A stretch of DNA of 64,000 nt from Candidatus Parepulonipiscium sp. PG-Nuni2H_MBin01 (GCA_001994995.1 MDJM01000064.1:1-64000), one strand, 5' to 3'; positions 54,108 to 63,644 are shown, counted from the first letter of the stretch. Numbers and translations are program-made. The notes: generated from the sequence alone by a model not told the origin.

Positions 54108-55415
54108 CTATATGTTATAAAAATATTCGTTGGTATAAAATTTTGTTTTATCTGTAGACATGTTTGCTTCTTGTTCTTTAAGAGCAATATATTTAGATAC
54201 AAACTCTTCACCTAAAACATTTTTAACAAATTCGGAAGACTTTGCGATGTTAATTGCTTCTTCTATTGTTTGAGGTAATAACTCCAAAGCTCTCAATTGT
54301 TCATCTGAAGCAGTGTATAAATTAATATTTGACTCAGGGTCTATTTGCAACTTATGCTCAATTCCATACATACCTGCATTTAAAAGTAATGCAAACGCAA
54401 GATATGGATTTAAAGATGAATCTGGCGAACGTAATTCAATCCTTGTTCTCTCATCATTTTCAGCGGGAATACGAATAAGTGCCGAACGATTTTGATGTGA
54501 CCAAGAAATATATTTTGGAGCCTCAAACGCCCCTAATCTATCATATGAATTTATAGTAGGATTTAAGAATAATGTCATCTCAGACATTTTACATAAAATA
54601 CCTGCAATAAAATTGTCTCGTATATCCTGTTGTAAAAACTGACTAGAAAAAATGTTATTTCCATGCTTTGTTAGTGAAATATTTATGTGTAAACCACTAC
54701 CACTATCATCTTGTAGGGGTTTTGGCATAAATGATGCAAATAATCCATGTCTGCTAGCAACAATCTTAACTAAATTTTTCACAGTCAATAAATTATCAGC
54801 GCAGCTTAAAGGGTCACTATATTTAAAATCTATTTCATTTTGCCCTGCGCCTTGCTCATGATGTGAAGACTCTGGAGATAATCCCATTTCACTAAGTAAT
54901 AAACAAATTTCCCTTCTAACATCCTCACCCATATCAATTGGTGCAACATCCAAATAACCACCATTATCAATTGGTGTATAAGTAGGTTTTCCATATTCAT
55001 CTAACTTAAATAAATAAAATTCACATTCAGCACCAATTTTAGCACTATACCCTAACTTATTGAGTTTTTTGATAGCCTGTTTTAATATATTGCGACTATC
55101 TGATGTATATATGGAACCATCTGGCCTTTTAATGTCACAATTAAATTTTATAACGCAACCTGGTTCTGGTCTCCATGGTAAAGCTGACAATGTAGTTGGG
55201 TCTGGAAATAAAAATAAATCAGATGTACTAATATCCTCAAAACCTTTTATAGCACTACCATCAAAAGAAACTCCATGATAAAATGCGTTTTCTAACTCAG
55301 TTGGCATAATCGAAAGATTTTTTAACACGCCAAATGGATCGCAAAAAGCTAATCTAATAAACTTAACATCATTAGCAGAAATAAACTCTAAAATATCTTT
55401 TATTATATTTTCCAT
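54108..55415 (-). CDS. glnA: Glutamine synthetase, type I
   Basis: This 435-residue enzyme combines ammonia with glutamate, at the centre of nitrogen assimilation. Features are VKFIRLAFCDPFGVLKNLSI, the N-terminal DGSAIKGF (Asp50-loop type), the metal-binding HHEQGAGQNEIDFKY, GSGLHINISL and the C-terminal RIPAENDERTRIELRSPDSSLNPYLAFALLLNAG. The region corresponding to the adenylylation site lacks the NLYDLP pattern of beta-type enzymes, consistent with the alpha class regulated by feedback. It is first of a probable five-gene unit glnA-nitR-pyrG-dapF-dapL, with a promoter and leader hairpin. Confidence 0.95.
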   Translation of the reverse strand: MENIIKDILEFISANDVKFIRLAFCDPFGVLKNLSIMPTELENAFYHGVSFDGSAIKGFEDISTSDLFLFPDPTTLSALPWRPEPGCVIKFNCDIKRPDGSIYTSDSRNILKQAIKKLNKLGYSAKIGAECEFYLFKLDEYGKPTYTPIDNGGYLDVAPIDMGEDVRREICLLLSEMGLSPESSHHEQGAGQNEIDFKYSDPLSCADNLLTVKNLVKIVASRHGLFASFMPKPLQDDSGSGLHINISLTKHGNNIFSSQFLQQDIRDNFIAGILCKMSEMTLFLNPTINSYDRLGAFEAPKYISWSHQNRSALIRIPAENDERTRIELRSPDSSLNPYLAFALLLNAGMYGIEHKLQIDPESNINLYTASDEQLRALELLPQTIEEAINIAKSSEFVKNVLGEEFVSKYIALKEQEANMSTDKTKFYTNEYFYNI

Positions 55416-55433
55416 TAGATACCTCCATTTAAT

Positions 55434-55462
55434 AAGGGGAGCTACCTATAGATAGCCCCCTT
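55434..55462 (-). promoter_or_regulatory. Leader hairpin of glnA
   Basis: On the minus strand AAGGGGGCTATC-TATA-GGTAGCTCCCCTT folds into an 11-12 bp stem with one bulge. It starts about 8 nt after the predicted transcription start and ends about 12 nt before GGAGG. There is no strong T-run, so it may act as an RNA-binding or stability element rather than a terminator. Confidence 0.65.
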
Positions 55463-55475
55463 CTAATTGAATTTT

Positions 55476-55505
55476 ATTATATACCATAATACGACATTGT
55501 GTCAA
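55476..55505 (-). promoter_or_regulatory. Promoter of glnA operon
   Basis: On the minus strand TTGACA (55505-55500), 18 nt, TATAAT (55481-55476). The predicted start is near 55469. The -35 lies only 15 nt past the end of the preceding gene. Confidence 0.85.
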
Positions 55506-55520
55506 ATTTTTCTAATAGCG

Positions 55521-57917
55521 CTAGTCTAAATCAATAGTACCTACACTACTTATAGTACTTATATTATTATTCTCACCTTCAGCTCCTATCATATATGAAA
55601 TACGGGCTGGAGCGACTGCTTTAATATAGATAGATCTACCAGGTGTTTGGTAGCCACTAGTAAAGTACATAGTAGCCTTTTTAGTTTCAGTAATTGGCAT
55701 ACCACCGGGGCTAGTATTTGGTAACGTCGTATAATAAACTTCTACCTCTTCACCACTAGCTGGAGAATAATATATCCAATCTCCATATTTTACATGAGGT
55801 GACATTTTTTCTACAAAAATACCATATTGGTCACTATCTCCTACATAATATTGGAATGTAATCTCGCCTGTTTCAGTCCTACTATGGTCTGTAACATTAA
55901 TTTGACCACCTTTACGTCCAACTACTACTCCAAACGCAACACCTGTTTTTGCTGTTGGTGTCGAATAACTACTCCTACTAGGTCCTGCTCCTTTTTGGGT
56001 ACGACCTGTGCCTAAAGGAGGATAAATTTTAAATAAATCATTGCTATATTGTTTTGGCTCTGGTAAATCTATTATAATTTCATCTTCTTCAACAACTTCT
56101 TCCTCCTCTATCTCTTCAGGCATAATTTCAAATTCCTCAGAACCAAGCATTCCAAATACATCTTCCTCAGACAAATTGTCATCTACAGGATTTTCCTCTT
56201 CTTGAGGAACATCCTCACTAAAGTCCGGAATAAAATTATCATCCTCTATCTCAATCTCTTTAGTAGCCTGTTTAGCCTGTTGTTCTGCTAATTTAGTTGC
56301 GAGTTCTTCCTGATACTTACGATAATTAGTTTCCCCTTTTTTTATAAGAGTTGCATTAATCTCTTTAGCAATTCGTTCAAATAAAGTACCAACTATTTTA
56401 GACTTACTGCTATGTCCCGCTAAAAAAATATTAACTTGTGTTGGAGATACGTCAAGTTCTTCAAAAGCGATTTCTAAAAATCCAAAAAATGTCCTAATTC
56501 CACTTTCGATACGAGTTTTAACTATTTTTTCAAGCTCCTTAGCATTTACTTTCAAGCGTACTCGTTTTTTCTTAAATCCATCCTTATTATAAAGTGTTAC
56601 CGAACATTTTCGTCTAAGCTTTGCACCTTCTTCAAGAAGTGGACGTAATTGTTCCATCAATTGAATCATATTCATTCTAGCTTCTTGAGAATTACTAAGA
56701 AAAGCCTCAGAACCTATAAATTTCTTACCTTCAACAGGGCAACTAAATTGGATTTTCTTTCTACGCAAAAGTTTCTTATTATTTCTAAAAACCTCATATG
56801 CCAACAACTCTAATAAATGCTCTCCACCTAAATACCTATCACCTTGAGTACTAAGTTCATCTAGGTTATAAATATAGCGGCTATCATCTTGTGCCCTAGT
56901 ATATTTTCCAAAATTGAATTGAGTATTACCAGCCCCAAAATCAAATACGCTAAAGTATACAACATCATCACTGCTAGGTTGAAAAGAATATGCATCTAAA
57001 GCCGATATTGCATAAGAAGCCACTTCACTAATGCCAAGTTTTACACTAAACTTCTTCATAATCTCCTGGTTACCTAAAATAGCGGCGGGTAAAGATTTTT
57101 TTATCCCCTTTTCAAATGATGTCACTATCTTATCTAAAACTTCTTTCTCAAACAATACAGGATAAGCTAATAAATACTTCATATGCACACCATTAAACAT
57201 ATTGTTGATATATGAGCCTAAGTAATATGCATACAACTCAATAGGATTAAAATCATCTTGACCAATAGACAAAAAAGAAGACATCTCAAAAGTACTTGCA
57301 AATTTATCTTTAATCCTAGTACTACCCTGTTTTTGAGAACACCATTGTTTCAAATTGTTTAAGTAAGAATAATAGTCCTCACTTTTACTTTTCACAAATG
57401 AATCAGCTGCAGAATGAGAAATAACTAAGTCTTTCCAAGAAGTTGGAGGCCTACCACTTACACTATTATAAGTTGCCACAAAATCTTCAAGGTTTATAAA
57501 ATGCATAATTGCAGGGGTTTCAAAATCTGTAGGTTGTACTGGCTTTTGTAAATCTTTAGCACCAATACGCAAAGGCCATATAGTTGTTGATTCATCTTGG
57601 TATACAATTACAGTGCTTCTTGTACCAAAATCAATACCAATAACCCCTTCTTTTATATCCTGGATAGGATTCCTATAATATGTGTTTGTAAGCTCCAATA
57701 ATTCTTGGTCTGTATTTTCCCAGTGGCCACGATTAGGATCAGATAGCATCTTATAGTCGTATTTAACAATATCTAAACGACCATTATCATATGCCATAAG
57801 CTCATTACAATACTTAACTCCCTTTTTGCTTGGGAGACTACTTTTCTTTTTCTTCTTTTTATCTTTATCGTCTTTTCCAGTTTCTTCGGGTGCTGCTGCT
57901 TTTTCTTCTTCAGCCAT
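55521..57917 (-). CDS. Divergent Hsp70/actin-fold ATPase with acidic and C-terminal beta-rich domains
   Basis: This 798-residue protein opens with a charged tail of MAEEEK then about eight Lys (18-25). An Hsp70-type ATPase domain lies at about 88-520: phosphate-1 loop VIGIDFGTRSTVIV (92-105), phosphate-2 loop VFDFGAGNTQF (324-334) and adenosine motif VNIFLAGHSSKS (495-506). A strongly acidic segment at about 550-620 follows (EEIEEEEVVEEDE), then a C-terminal part (630-798) with beta-rich YGDWIYYSP and VEVYYTTLP. There is no recognisable DnaK substrate-binding domain. It lies alone, divergent from the amt-PII gene. AAGGAG precedes the ATG. The role is unknown: a specialised chaperone or a filament-like ATPase is possible. 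Confidence 0.75.
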   Translation of the reverse strand: MAEEEKAAAPEETGKDDKDKKKKKKSSLPSKKGVKYCNELMAYDNGRLDIVKYDYKMLSDPNRGHWENTDQELLELTNTYYRNPIQDIKEGVIGIDFGTRSTVIVYQDESTTIWPLRIGAKDLQKPVQPTDFETPAIMHFINLEDFVATYNSVSGRPPTSWKDLVISHSAADSFVKSKSEDYYSYLNNLKQWCSQKQGSTRIKDKFASTFEMSSFLSIGQDDFNPIELYAYYLGSYINNMFNGVHMKYLLAYPVLFEKEVLDKIVTSFEKGIKKSLPAAILGNQEIMKKFSVKLGISEVASYAISALDAYSFQPSSDDVVYFSVFDFGAGNTQFNFGKYTRAQDDSRYIYNLDELSTQGDRYLGGEHLLELLAYEVFRNNKKLLRRKKIQFSCPVEGKKFIGSEAFLSNSQEARMNMIQLMEQLRPLLEEGAKLRRKCSVTLYNKDGFKKKRVRLKVNAKELEKIVKTRIESGIRTFFGFLEIAFEELDVSPTQVNIFLAGHSSKSKIVGTLFERIAKEINATLIKKGETNYRKYQEELATKLAEQQAKQATKEIEIEDDNFIPDFSEDVPQEEENPVDDNLSEEDVFGMLGSEEFEIMPEEIEEEEVVEEDEIIIDLPEPKQYSNDLFKIYPPLGTGRTQKGAGPSRSSYSTPTAKTGVAFGVVVGRKGGQINVTDHSRTETGEITFQYYVGDSDQYGIFVEKMSPHVKYGDWIYYSPASGEEVEVYYTTLPNTSPGGMPITETKKATMYFTSGYQTPGRSIYIKAVAPARISYMIGAEGENNNISTISSVGTIDLD

Positions 57918-57950
57918 TTTCTACCAACTCCTTTATATATATATATCCCT

Positions 57951-57956
57951 AGTATA
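57951..57956 (-). promoter_or_regulatory. -10 box of Hsp70-like gene (tentative)
   Basis: TATACT on the minus strand. The region 16-23 nt upstream reads GTGGAATT rather than a sigma-A -35, which may mean an activator or alternative sigma factor. Confidence 0.4.
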
Positions 57957-57972
57957 ACCGTATTTTGCATGT

Positions 57973-58036
57973 AATTCCACTTTTATTTTTTTTACCAAAA
58001 AAGGCCAGTAAAAATTTTTATAAAAAATGTGGAATT
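57973..58036. promoter_or_regulatory. Inverted repeat between divergent Hsp70-like and amt promoters
   Basis: AATTCCAC (57973-57980) and GTGGAATT (58029-58036) are perfect inverted copies placed at similar upstream positions of the two divergent promoters, in the -35 area of each. This suggests one regulator acting on both. Confidence 0.4.
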
Positions 58037-58058
58037 TTTAGGGTAGTACCTGAATAAG

Positions 58059-58064
58059 TATAAT
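58059..58064 (+). promoter_or_regulatory. -10 box of amt-PII gene
   Basis: TATAAT (58059-58064). The -35 region at normal distance (TTTTAG) is poor, so activation is likely. The predicted start is near 58070, just before the leader terminator. Confidence 0.55.
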
Positions 58065-58074
58065 GTATCACAAT

Positions 58075-58114
58075 GGGGTGTATTTTATTTAGGTAAAATA
58101 CGCTCCTTTTTTTT
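58075..58114 (+). terminator. Leader terminator (attenuator) of amt-PII gene
   Basis: GGGGTGTATTTTA (58075-58087) pairs with TAAAATACGCTCC (58094-58106), including two G-T pairs, around the 6-nt loop TTTAGG. Eight T follow (58107-58114). It ends 30 nt before the amt start codon and begins a few nt after the predicted transcription start, so the gene needs read-through. Confidence 0.85.
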
Positions 58115-58144
58115 ATGTTTAAATTAAATCAGGGGGGAACTATT

Positions 58145-59788
58145 ATGGATTTTGGTATTTGGTTTTTAATCGGGGCAGCCCTAGTATTCTTTATGCAAGT
58201 TGGGTTTGCAATGGTAGAGTCAGGCTTTACTAGAGCTAAAAATGCTGGTAATATTATCATGAAAAATCTTATGGATTTTAGTATGGGGACGATGGTATTT
58301 GCATTGCTAGGCTTTAGTATAATGATGTCAGATAACTATGTTATGGGAATTATTGGTATTCCAAATTGGGATATATTTCTTGATTATGCGAATTTAGATT
58401 GGGCTAGTTTTGTGTTTAATGTAGTATTTTGTGCTACAACTGCTACAATAGTATCAGGAGCTATGGCAGAAAGAACGAAATTTAGTTCATATTTAATTTA
58501 CAGTATAATTCTTAGTATGATTATATATCCTATTGAAGCAGGCTGGGTATGGAATGAACAAGGATGGTTATATCAAATTGGATTTATTGATTTTGCTGGT
58601 TCGGCAGCTATTCATACAGTAGGTGGTATCTCAGCTTTAATAGGAGTGAAATTTTTAGGACCTCGTATTGGCAAATATGTAAAAGATCCTAAAACAGGTC
58701 AAATTATAGCAAAAGCTATTCCAGGTCATAACCTAACTATCGGTGCTCTTGGTGTATTTATCTTATGGTTTGGATGGTACGGATTTAATGGTGCGGCTGC
58801 AACAACGTTAGATGGTATTGGTGGACTCGGTTCAATATTCTTAACAACTACAGTAGCTCCAGCAGCAGCTAGTGTTACAGCAATGTTCTATACTTGGAAA
58901 AAGAATGGTAAACCAGATGTTTCTATGTCTTTAAATGGGGCTTTAGCGGGACTTGTTGCAATTACAGCAGGTTGTGCGAATTTAGATGCGATAGGAGCAT
59001 TAATTGTTGGAGCAATTGCGGGTATACTAGTAGTCGTAAGTGTGGAATATGTAGATATAAAATTAAAACTTGATGATCCTGTGGGCGCATTTTCGGTACA
59101 TGGTGTTAATGGTATTTGGGGTACATTAGCAGTCGGGTTATTTTCTGTCGATGGCGGCCTATTTTATGGTGGTGGCACAGATCTACTTATTATTCAATTA
59201 ATTGGTATAGGTGCAATTTGTGCTTGGACTATTGTTACTATGACAATTGTTTTTGCTGGTATAAAAAGTATTCATGGACTTCGTGTTACTGTTGAAGAAG
59301 AAGAAGTGGGGCTTGACTTTAGTGAACATGCACTAGCTAGTAGCTATGCTGGTTTTGTTCTAGGTGATGTAGCAGCTTGTGATACTACTTCAGTAACAAC
59401 TAAAGATATTCCAGTTGTGGATAATTCAAGACCAGGAGAGCCTATCACAAAAATTACTATTGTAACAAAACATAGTAGCTTTAATAAACTTAAGGTGGCG
59501 CTTGAAGAAATTGGTATTAATGGTATGACCGTTACACAAGTGCTAGGTTATGGTATTCAAAAAGGTAGACCAGAGTATTATCGAGGAACGCCTATTGAAG
59601 CTACTTTACTTCAAAAAGTCAAAATTGAAATTGTAATATGTAAAGTTCCAGTAGAAGAAGCAATTGCAACAATTAAATCAACATTATATACTGGCCACAT
59701 AGGAGATGGAAAAATATTTATTGATTCTTTAATTAATGTTTATAGGATTAGTACAGGTGAAGAAGGTTATGATGCTTTACAAGACTAA
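58145..59788 (+). CDS. Ammonium transporter fused to a PII regulatory domain
   Basis: This is a 547-residue protein from the ATG of MDFGIWFLIGAALVFFMQ, with CAGGGGGGAAC before it. An ATG 30 nt upstream is not supported. The Amt domain (1-400) has about 11 helices, including FAMVESGFTRAKN, AGWVWNEQGWL, IHTVGGISALIG and the pore His pair region SVHGVNGIWGTLA. The C-terminal PII (GlnK/GlnB-like) domain runs from about 433 to 545, with T-loop GIQKGRPEYYRGT carrying Tyr residues and GDGKIFI forming the ATP site. In fused form the PII part probably gates ammonium entry according to energy and 2-oxoglutarate. It is controlled by the leader terminator. Confidence 0.94.
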   Translation: MDFGIWFLIGAALVFFMQVGFAMVESGFTRAKNAGNIIMKNLMDFSMGTMVFALLGFSIMMSDNYVMGIIGIPNWDIFLDYANLDWASFVFNVVFCATTATIVSGAMAERTKFSSYLIYSIILSMIIYPIEAGWVWNEQGWLYQIGFIDFAGSAAIHTVGGISALIGVKFLGPRIGKYVKDPKTGQIIAKAIPGHNLTIGALGVFILWFGWYGFNGAAATTLDGIGGLGSIFLTTTVAPAAASVTAMFYTWKKNGKPDVSMSLNGALAGLVAITAGCANLDAIGALIVGAIAGILVVVSVEYVDIKLKLDDPVGAFSVHGVNGIWGTLAVGLFSVDGGLFYGGGTDLLIIQLIGIGAICAWTIVTMTIVFAGIKSIHGLRVTVEEEEVGLDFSEHALASSYAGFVLGDVAACDTTSVTTKDIPVVDNSRPGEPITKITIVTKHSSFNKLKVALEEIGINGMTVTQVLGYGIQKGRPEYYRGTPIEATLLQKVKIEIVICKVPVEEAIATIKSTLYTGHIGDGKIFIDSLINVYRISTGEEGYDALQD

Positions 59789-59791
59789 TAC

Positions 59792-59827
59792 AAAAAGGTG
59801 ACTTGCAATTATGCAAGTCACCTTTTT
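59792..59827 (+). terminator. Intrinsic terminator of amt-PII gene
   Basis: AAAAAGGTGACTTGCA (59792-59807) and TGCAAGTCACCTTTTT (59812-59827), a perfect 16-bp stem with a 4-nt loop, T-rich tail included. Confidence 0.94.
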
Positions 59828-59952
59828 ATGGTAAATTTTAAAACTAACTTGTAAAACTAGAATTAATCACAATTTTACGAAAAACTCCTTTACATTTTTT
59901 TTTATTAAATGGAGAATACTAATCTAAAAATGTATTTAAGGAGTGATATTAA

Positions 59953-62556
59953 ATGAATTTGGAAAAATGTACAAAAAAATCATTAGAAGCAATTCAATAT
60001 GCACAAACAATTGCTGTAGAAAATCAAAATTTACAAGTTGACCAAGAGCATTTACTATTTGCATTGCTAGATCAAGAAGAAGGATTAATTCCTACTATAC
60101 TAGAAAGAATGGGAGTTAATGAAACTAATTTTAAAAATGAGGTGCAACAGCTTATTAACAAAAAAAGTAAAGTTAGTGGCCCCGGCCGTGAGGCAGGTAA
60201 AATTTATGTATCTCCTGAACTTGATAAAGTACTAAATAAAAGTGAAAAAATAGCATCCAAGATGAATGATGAATATATTTCAGTTGAACATTTAATGTTA
60301 GCCCTAATTGAATATTGTAATTATGAACTTGGAAATTTATATAGAGCTAATAATTTAAATAAAAATAATTTTAGAGAAACGTTAAAATTAGTGCGTGGAA
60401 ATACACGTGTAACTAGTGATACTCCAGAAGATACTTATGATGTATTAGAAAAATATGGTTATGATTTAGTAAGGCGTGCAAGTGAAGGTAAGCTTGATCC
60501 AGTTATAGGGCGTGACGGTGAAATTCGTAATGTAATTAGAATCCTGTCTAGAAAAACTAAAAATAATCCTGTATTAATTGGTGAACCTGGAGTAGGTAAA
60601 ACTGCTATTGCAGAAGGATTAGCACAACGTATTGTAAATGGAGATGTACCCGATAGTTTAAAAGACAAGACAATCTTCTCCCTTGACATGGGGTCTTTAA
60701 TTGCAGGAGCGAAATTTAGAGGTGAGTTTGAAGAAAGATTAAAAGCTGTACTAGAAGAAATTAAAAATAGTGATGGTAGAATAATTTTATTCATAGATGA
60801 AATTCATAATATAGTAGGAGCTGGTAAAACGGAAGGATCAATGGATGCAGGCAATTTATTAAAACCTATGTTAGCACGAGGCGAATTACATTGTATAGGT
60901 GCAACTACTTTAAATGAGCATAGACTATATATTGAAAAGGATCCAGCATTAGAAAGACGATTTCAACCTGTAATGGTTAATGAACCTACAGTAGAAGATA
61001 CTATTGCTATTTTAAGAGGATTAAAAGAACGTTATGAAATATACCATGGGGTAGCAATTCAAGATAATGCGATTATTGCAGCAGCTACATTATCTAATAG
61101 GTATATTTCAGATAGATTTTTACCCGATAAAGCAATAGATTTAGTGGATGAAGCTTGTGCAATGATTAGAACAGAAATTGATTCCATGCCGACAGAATTA
61201 GATGAAATTTCTAGAAAAATAATGCAATTAGAAATAGCACAAGCTGCATTAAAACGCGAAGACGATGCTATTTCAAAAGAAAATCTTAAAGAAACTCAAC
61301 GTCAATTGGCTGATTTAAAAGAAAAATTTAACACTATGAGATTGAAATGGGAAGCAGAAAAAACAATAATTACAGATATTAAGAATATAAAAACGCAAAT
61401 TGAAGAAGCTAATAACGACGTGCATAAAGCTGAGAGAGAATATAACCTTGATAAAGTAGCCGAATTGAAATACGGGGTTATTCCCGCACTTATTAAAAAC
61501 TTAGAAGAAGCTCAAGAGAGAGCACAAAATAAAGATTCCTCTAAGCTATTGCGCGATAAAGTAAATGAGGAGGAAATTGCAAAAATAATTTCAAGATGGA
61601 CTAGAATTCCTGTAACAAAATTAATGGAAGGTGAGCGAAGTAAATTATTAGAACTTGAAGATACGCTCCATAAAAGAGTTATTGGACAAAATGAGGCTGT
61701 TACTAAAGTTAGTGATGCAATAATTCGTGCTAGGGCTGGAATTAAAGACCCTAACAGACCAATTGGTTCATTTTTATTTTTAGGGCCTACAGGTGTAGGT
61801 AAGACAGAACTTGCAAAAGCCCTTGCAAAAAGTTTATTTGATGATGAAGGCAATATGATTAGGATTGATATGAGTGAATATATGGAAAAACATGCAGTAG
61901 CAAGATTAATAGGCGCCCCTCCAGGTTATGTTGGTTATGAAGAAGGAGGACAACTTACCGAAGCTATTAGACGCAAACCATATGCAGTGCTACTTTTAGA
62001 CGAAGTTGAAAAAGCCCATCCAGATGTATTTAATGTTTTATTACAAGTATTAGATGATGGTCATATAACTGATTCCAAAGGTAGAACAGTAGATTTTAAG
62101 AATACTATTATAATCTTAACTTCAAATATCGGCTCAGATTTAATTTTAGATAGTATAAATGAAAATGGTGAATTCTTCCCCAACATTGAAGAAGATATTA
62201 TGGTCAGATTAAGACAACACTTTAGACCAGAATTTTTAAATAGATTAGATGAAATTGTATTATATAAACCTTTATCATCTAAAGAAATTACTCAAATTGT
62301 AGACTTACTCATTCAAGATTTACAAAAACGTTTATCGGATAAACAATTAAATCTAGAAGTAACAAACGAAGCAAAATCCTATATAGCAGAATGTGGTTGC
62401 GACCCTGTATTTGGAGCTAGACCATTAAAAAGATTTTTACAACGTCAAGTAGAAACACTTATTGCAAAAAAAATGATTGCACAGGACGTAGAACCTTTTT
62501 CAACATTTGTAGTAGGGTATGCCAATAATGGATTAGATATTTCTGTTAAAGCTTAA
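59953..62556 (+). CDS. clpB: ATP-dependent disaggregase ClpB
   Basis: This 867-residue Hsp100 chaperone has an N-domain (1-145), AAA1 with Walker [10 protein letters not shown] and [15 protein letters not shown], a coiled-coil middle domain at about 410-530 (long helical stretch, diagnostic of ClpB over ClpA/ClpC), and AAA2 with [25 protein letters not shown] and [11 protein letters not shown]. Both pore loops look intact. It rescues aggregated proteins with DnaK/DnaJ. AAGGAGTG precedes the ATG. I see no CIRCE element in the 125-nt upstream region. A sugar-type ABC ATPase gene follows after only 17 nt. Confidence 0.95.
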   Translation: MNLEKCTKKSLEAIQYAQTIAVENQNLQVDQEHLLFALLDQEEGLIPTILERMGVNETNFKNEVQQLINKKSKVSGPGREAGKIYVSPELDKVLNKSEKIASKMNDEYISVEHLMLALIEYCNYELGNLYRANNLNKNNFRETLKLVRGNTRVTSDTPEDTYDVLEKYGYDLVRRASEGKLDPVIGRDGEIRNVIRILSRKTKNNPVLIGEPGVGKTAIAEGLAQRIVNGDVPDSLKDKTIFSLDMGSLIAGAKFRGEFEERLKAVLEEIKNSDGRIILFIDEIHNIVGAGKTEGSMDAGNLLKPMLARGELHCIGATTLNEHRLYIEKDPALERRFQPVMVNEPTVEDTIAILRGLKERYEIYHGVAIQDNAIIAAATLSNRYISDRFLPDKAIDLVDEACAMIRTEIDSMPTELDEISRKIMQLEIAQAALKREDDAISKENLKETQRQLADLKEKFNTMRLKWEAEKTIITDIKNIKTQIEEANNDVHKAEREYNLDKVAELKYGVIPALIKNLEEAQERAQNKDSSKLLRDKVNEEEIAKIISRWTRIPVTKLMEGERSKLLELEDTLHKRVIGQNEAVTKVSDAIIRARAGIKDPNRPIGSFLFLGPTGVGKTELAKALAKSLFDDEGNMIRIDMSEYMEKHAVARLIGAPPGYVGYEEGGQLTEAIRRKPYAVLLLDEVEKAHPDVFNVLLQVLDDGHITDSKGRTVDFKNTIIILTSNIGSDLILDSINENGEFFPNIEEDIMVRLRQHFRPEFLNRLDEIVLYKPLSSKEITQIVDLLIQDLQKRLSDKQLNLEVTNEAKSYIAECGCDPVFGARPLKRFLQRQVETLIAKKMIAQDVEPFSTFVVGYANNGLDISVKA

Positions 62557-62573
62557 AATATAAGAGGTGAATT

Positions 62574-63644
62574 ATGATTGAAATAGAAAATTTAAGAAAA
62601 GTCTATGACAATAAGTACGAAGCCCTAAAGAGTATCAATTTAACTATTAATAATTCTGAATTAGTATGTTTATTAGGTCCTAGTGGTTGTGGTAAAACTA
62701 CTATTCTTAATATTATCGCAGGGTTACTTGACCCTACATCAGGAGATATAAAATTTGATGGCAAATCTATTATTGGTATGCATCCAAAAGATAGAGATAT
62801 TGGTTTAGTATTTCAAAATTATGCATTATATCCCCACATGAGTGTAATTGATAATATAATGTTTCCTCTTGTTGTAGGCAGCAATAAATTACCAAAAGCA
62901 GAAGCTAAAAAACGCGCTCAAGAATACATGAAAATTACAAAAATAGAATCTTTAGAAGATAAAAAGCCAGGAACTATGTCTGGTGGGCAACAACAACGTG
63001 TAGCAATTACACGAGCTCTTGTACAAAATCCAAAAATATTATTGCTCGATGAACCACTAAGTAATCTAGATGCAAGGCTTAGATTACAAATTCGTGAAGA
63101 AATTCGTTCATTGGTTAAACGTATAAATATCACTACTATATTTGTAACCCATGACCAAGAAGAAGCTTTATCAATTAGTGATAGAATTGTTCTTATGGAT
63201 CAAGGTATTGTACAACAATTTGATAGGCCACAAAATCTATATCTAGAACCTGCTAATTTATTTGTAGCTAAATTTATGGGAAATCCAATTATTAATACTT
63301 TTGAAATGTTAAAACAAGATAACACTTTAGTAAGTCAAGATTTTTCATTAGATTTAAAGAAATTTGACAAAGATAGGTTTAAATGTGACTTAGATGGAGA
63401 TAAATTTATTGTAGGTATAAGACCAGAATATTTTGTACTATCTCATACTCCATTATTTAAAACAAAAGTTACAGTCAAAGAACTAATAGGTAAAGATTGT
63501 ATTTTAAACTTTGAAGTAAATAATCAAGCTGCAAAAATTATTGTAGACACCAATTCTAATATAGAAGAAGGCCAAGAACTAGCTATTAGTGTGGAATATG
63601 AAAATATTTATTTATTCAATTTAGAGGGTAAAAGGATTTATTAA
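62574..63644 (+). CDS. MsmK/UgpC-like ABC importer ATPase (second copy)
   Basis: This 356-residue carbohydrate-type ABC ATPase has GPSGCGKTT, VFQNYALYPHM, MSGGQQQRVAITRAL, ILLLDEPLSNLDARLR and VTHDQEE, all canonical. A C-terminal regulatory domain follows from about 240 (FIVGIRPEYFVLSHTPLFKTKVTVKELIGKDCIL is split across it). It aligns with the protein at 10992 over the whole length. It is followed, after a 7-bp hairpin, by a MalF-type permease (63718). The rest of its operon lies beyond the window. It lies 17 nt after clpB, with AGAGGTG as ribosome site, so it may be co-transcribed with the chaperone. Confidence 0.93.
   Translation: MIEIENLRKVYDNKYEALKSINLTINNSELVCLLGPSGCGKTTILNIIAGLLDPTSGDIKFDGKSIIGMHPKDRDIGLVFQNYALYPHMSVIDNIMFPLVVGSNKLPKAEAKKRAQEYMKITKIESLEDKKPGTMSGGQQQRVAITRALVQNPKILLLDEPLSNLDARLRLQIREEIRSLVKRINITTIFVTHDQEEALSISDRIVLMDQGIVQQFDRPQNLYLEPANLFVAKFMGNPIINTFEMLKQDNTLVSQDFSLDLKKFDKDRFKCDLDGDKFIVGIRPEYFVLSHTPLFKTKVTVKELIGKDCILNFEVNNQAAKIIVDTNSNIEEGQELAISVEYENIYLFNLEGKRIY

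Noticed and set aside
58088-58093. Classical ANTAR target loop in the amt leader
   Set aside because: The loop is six nt long but reads TTTAGG, without A at position 1 and G at 4, and no second similar hairpin precedes it. Kept only as a candidate attenuator.
59828-59952. CIRCE (HrcA) operator before clpB
   Set aside because: The TTAGCACTC/GAGTGCTAA pair is absent. A CtsR heptad repeat was not seen either.
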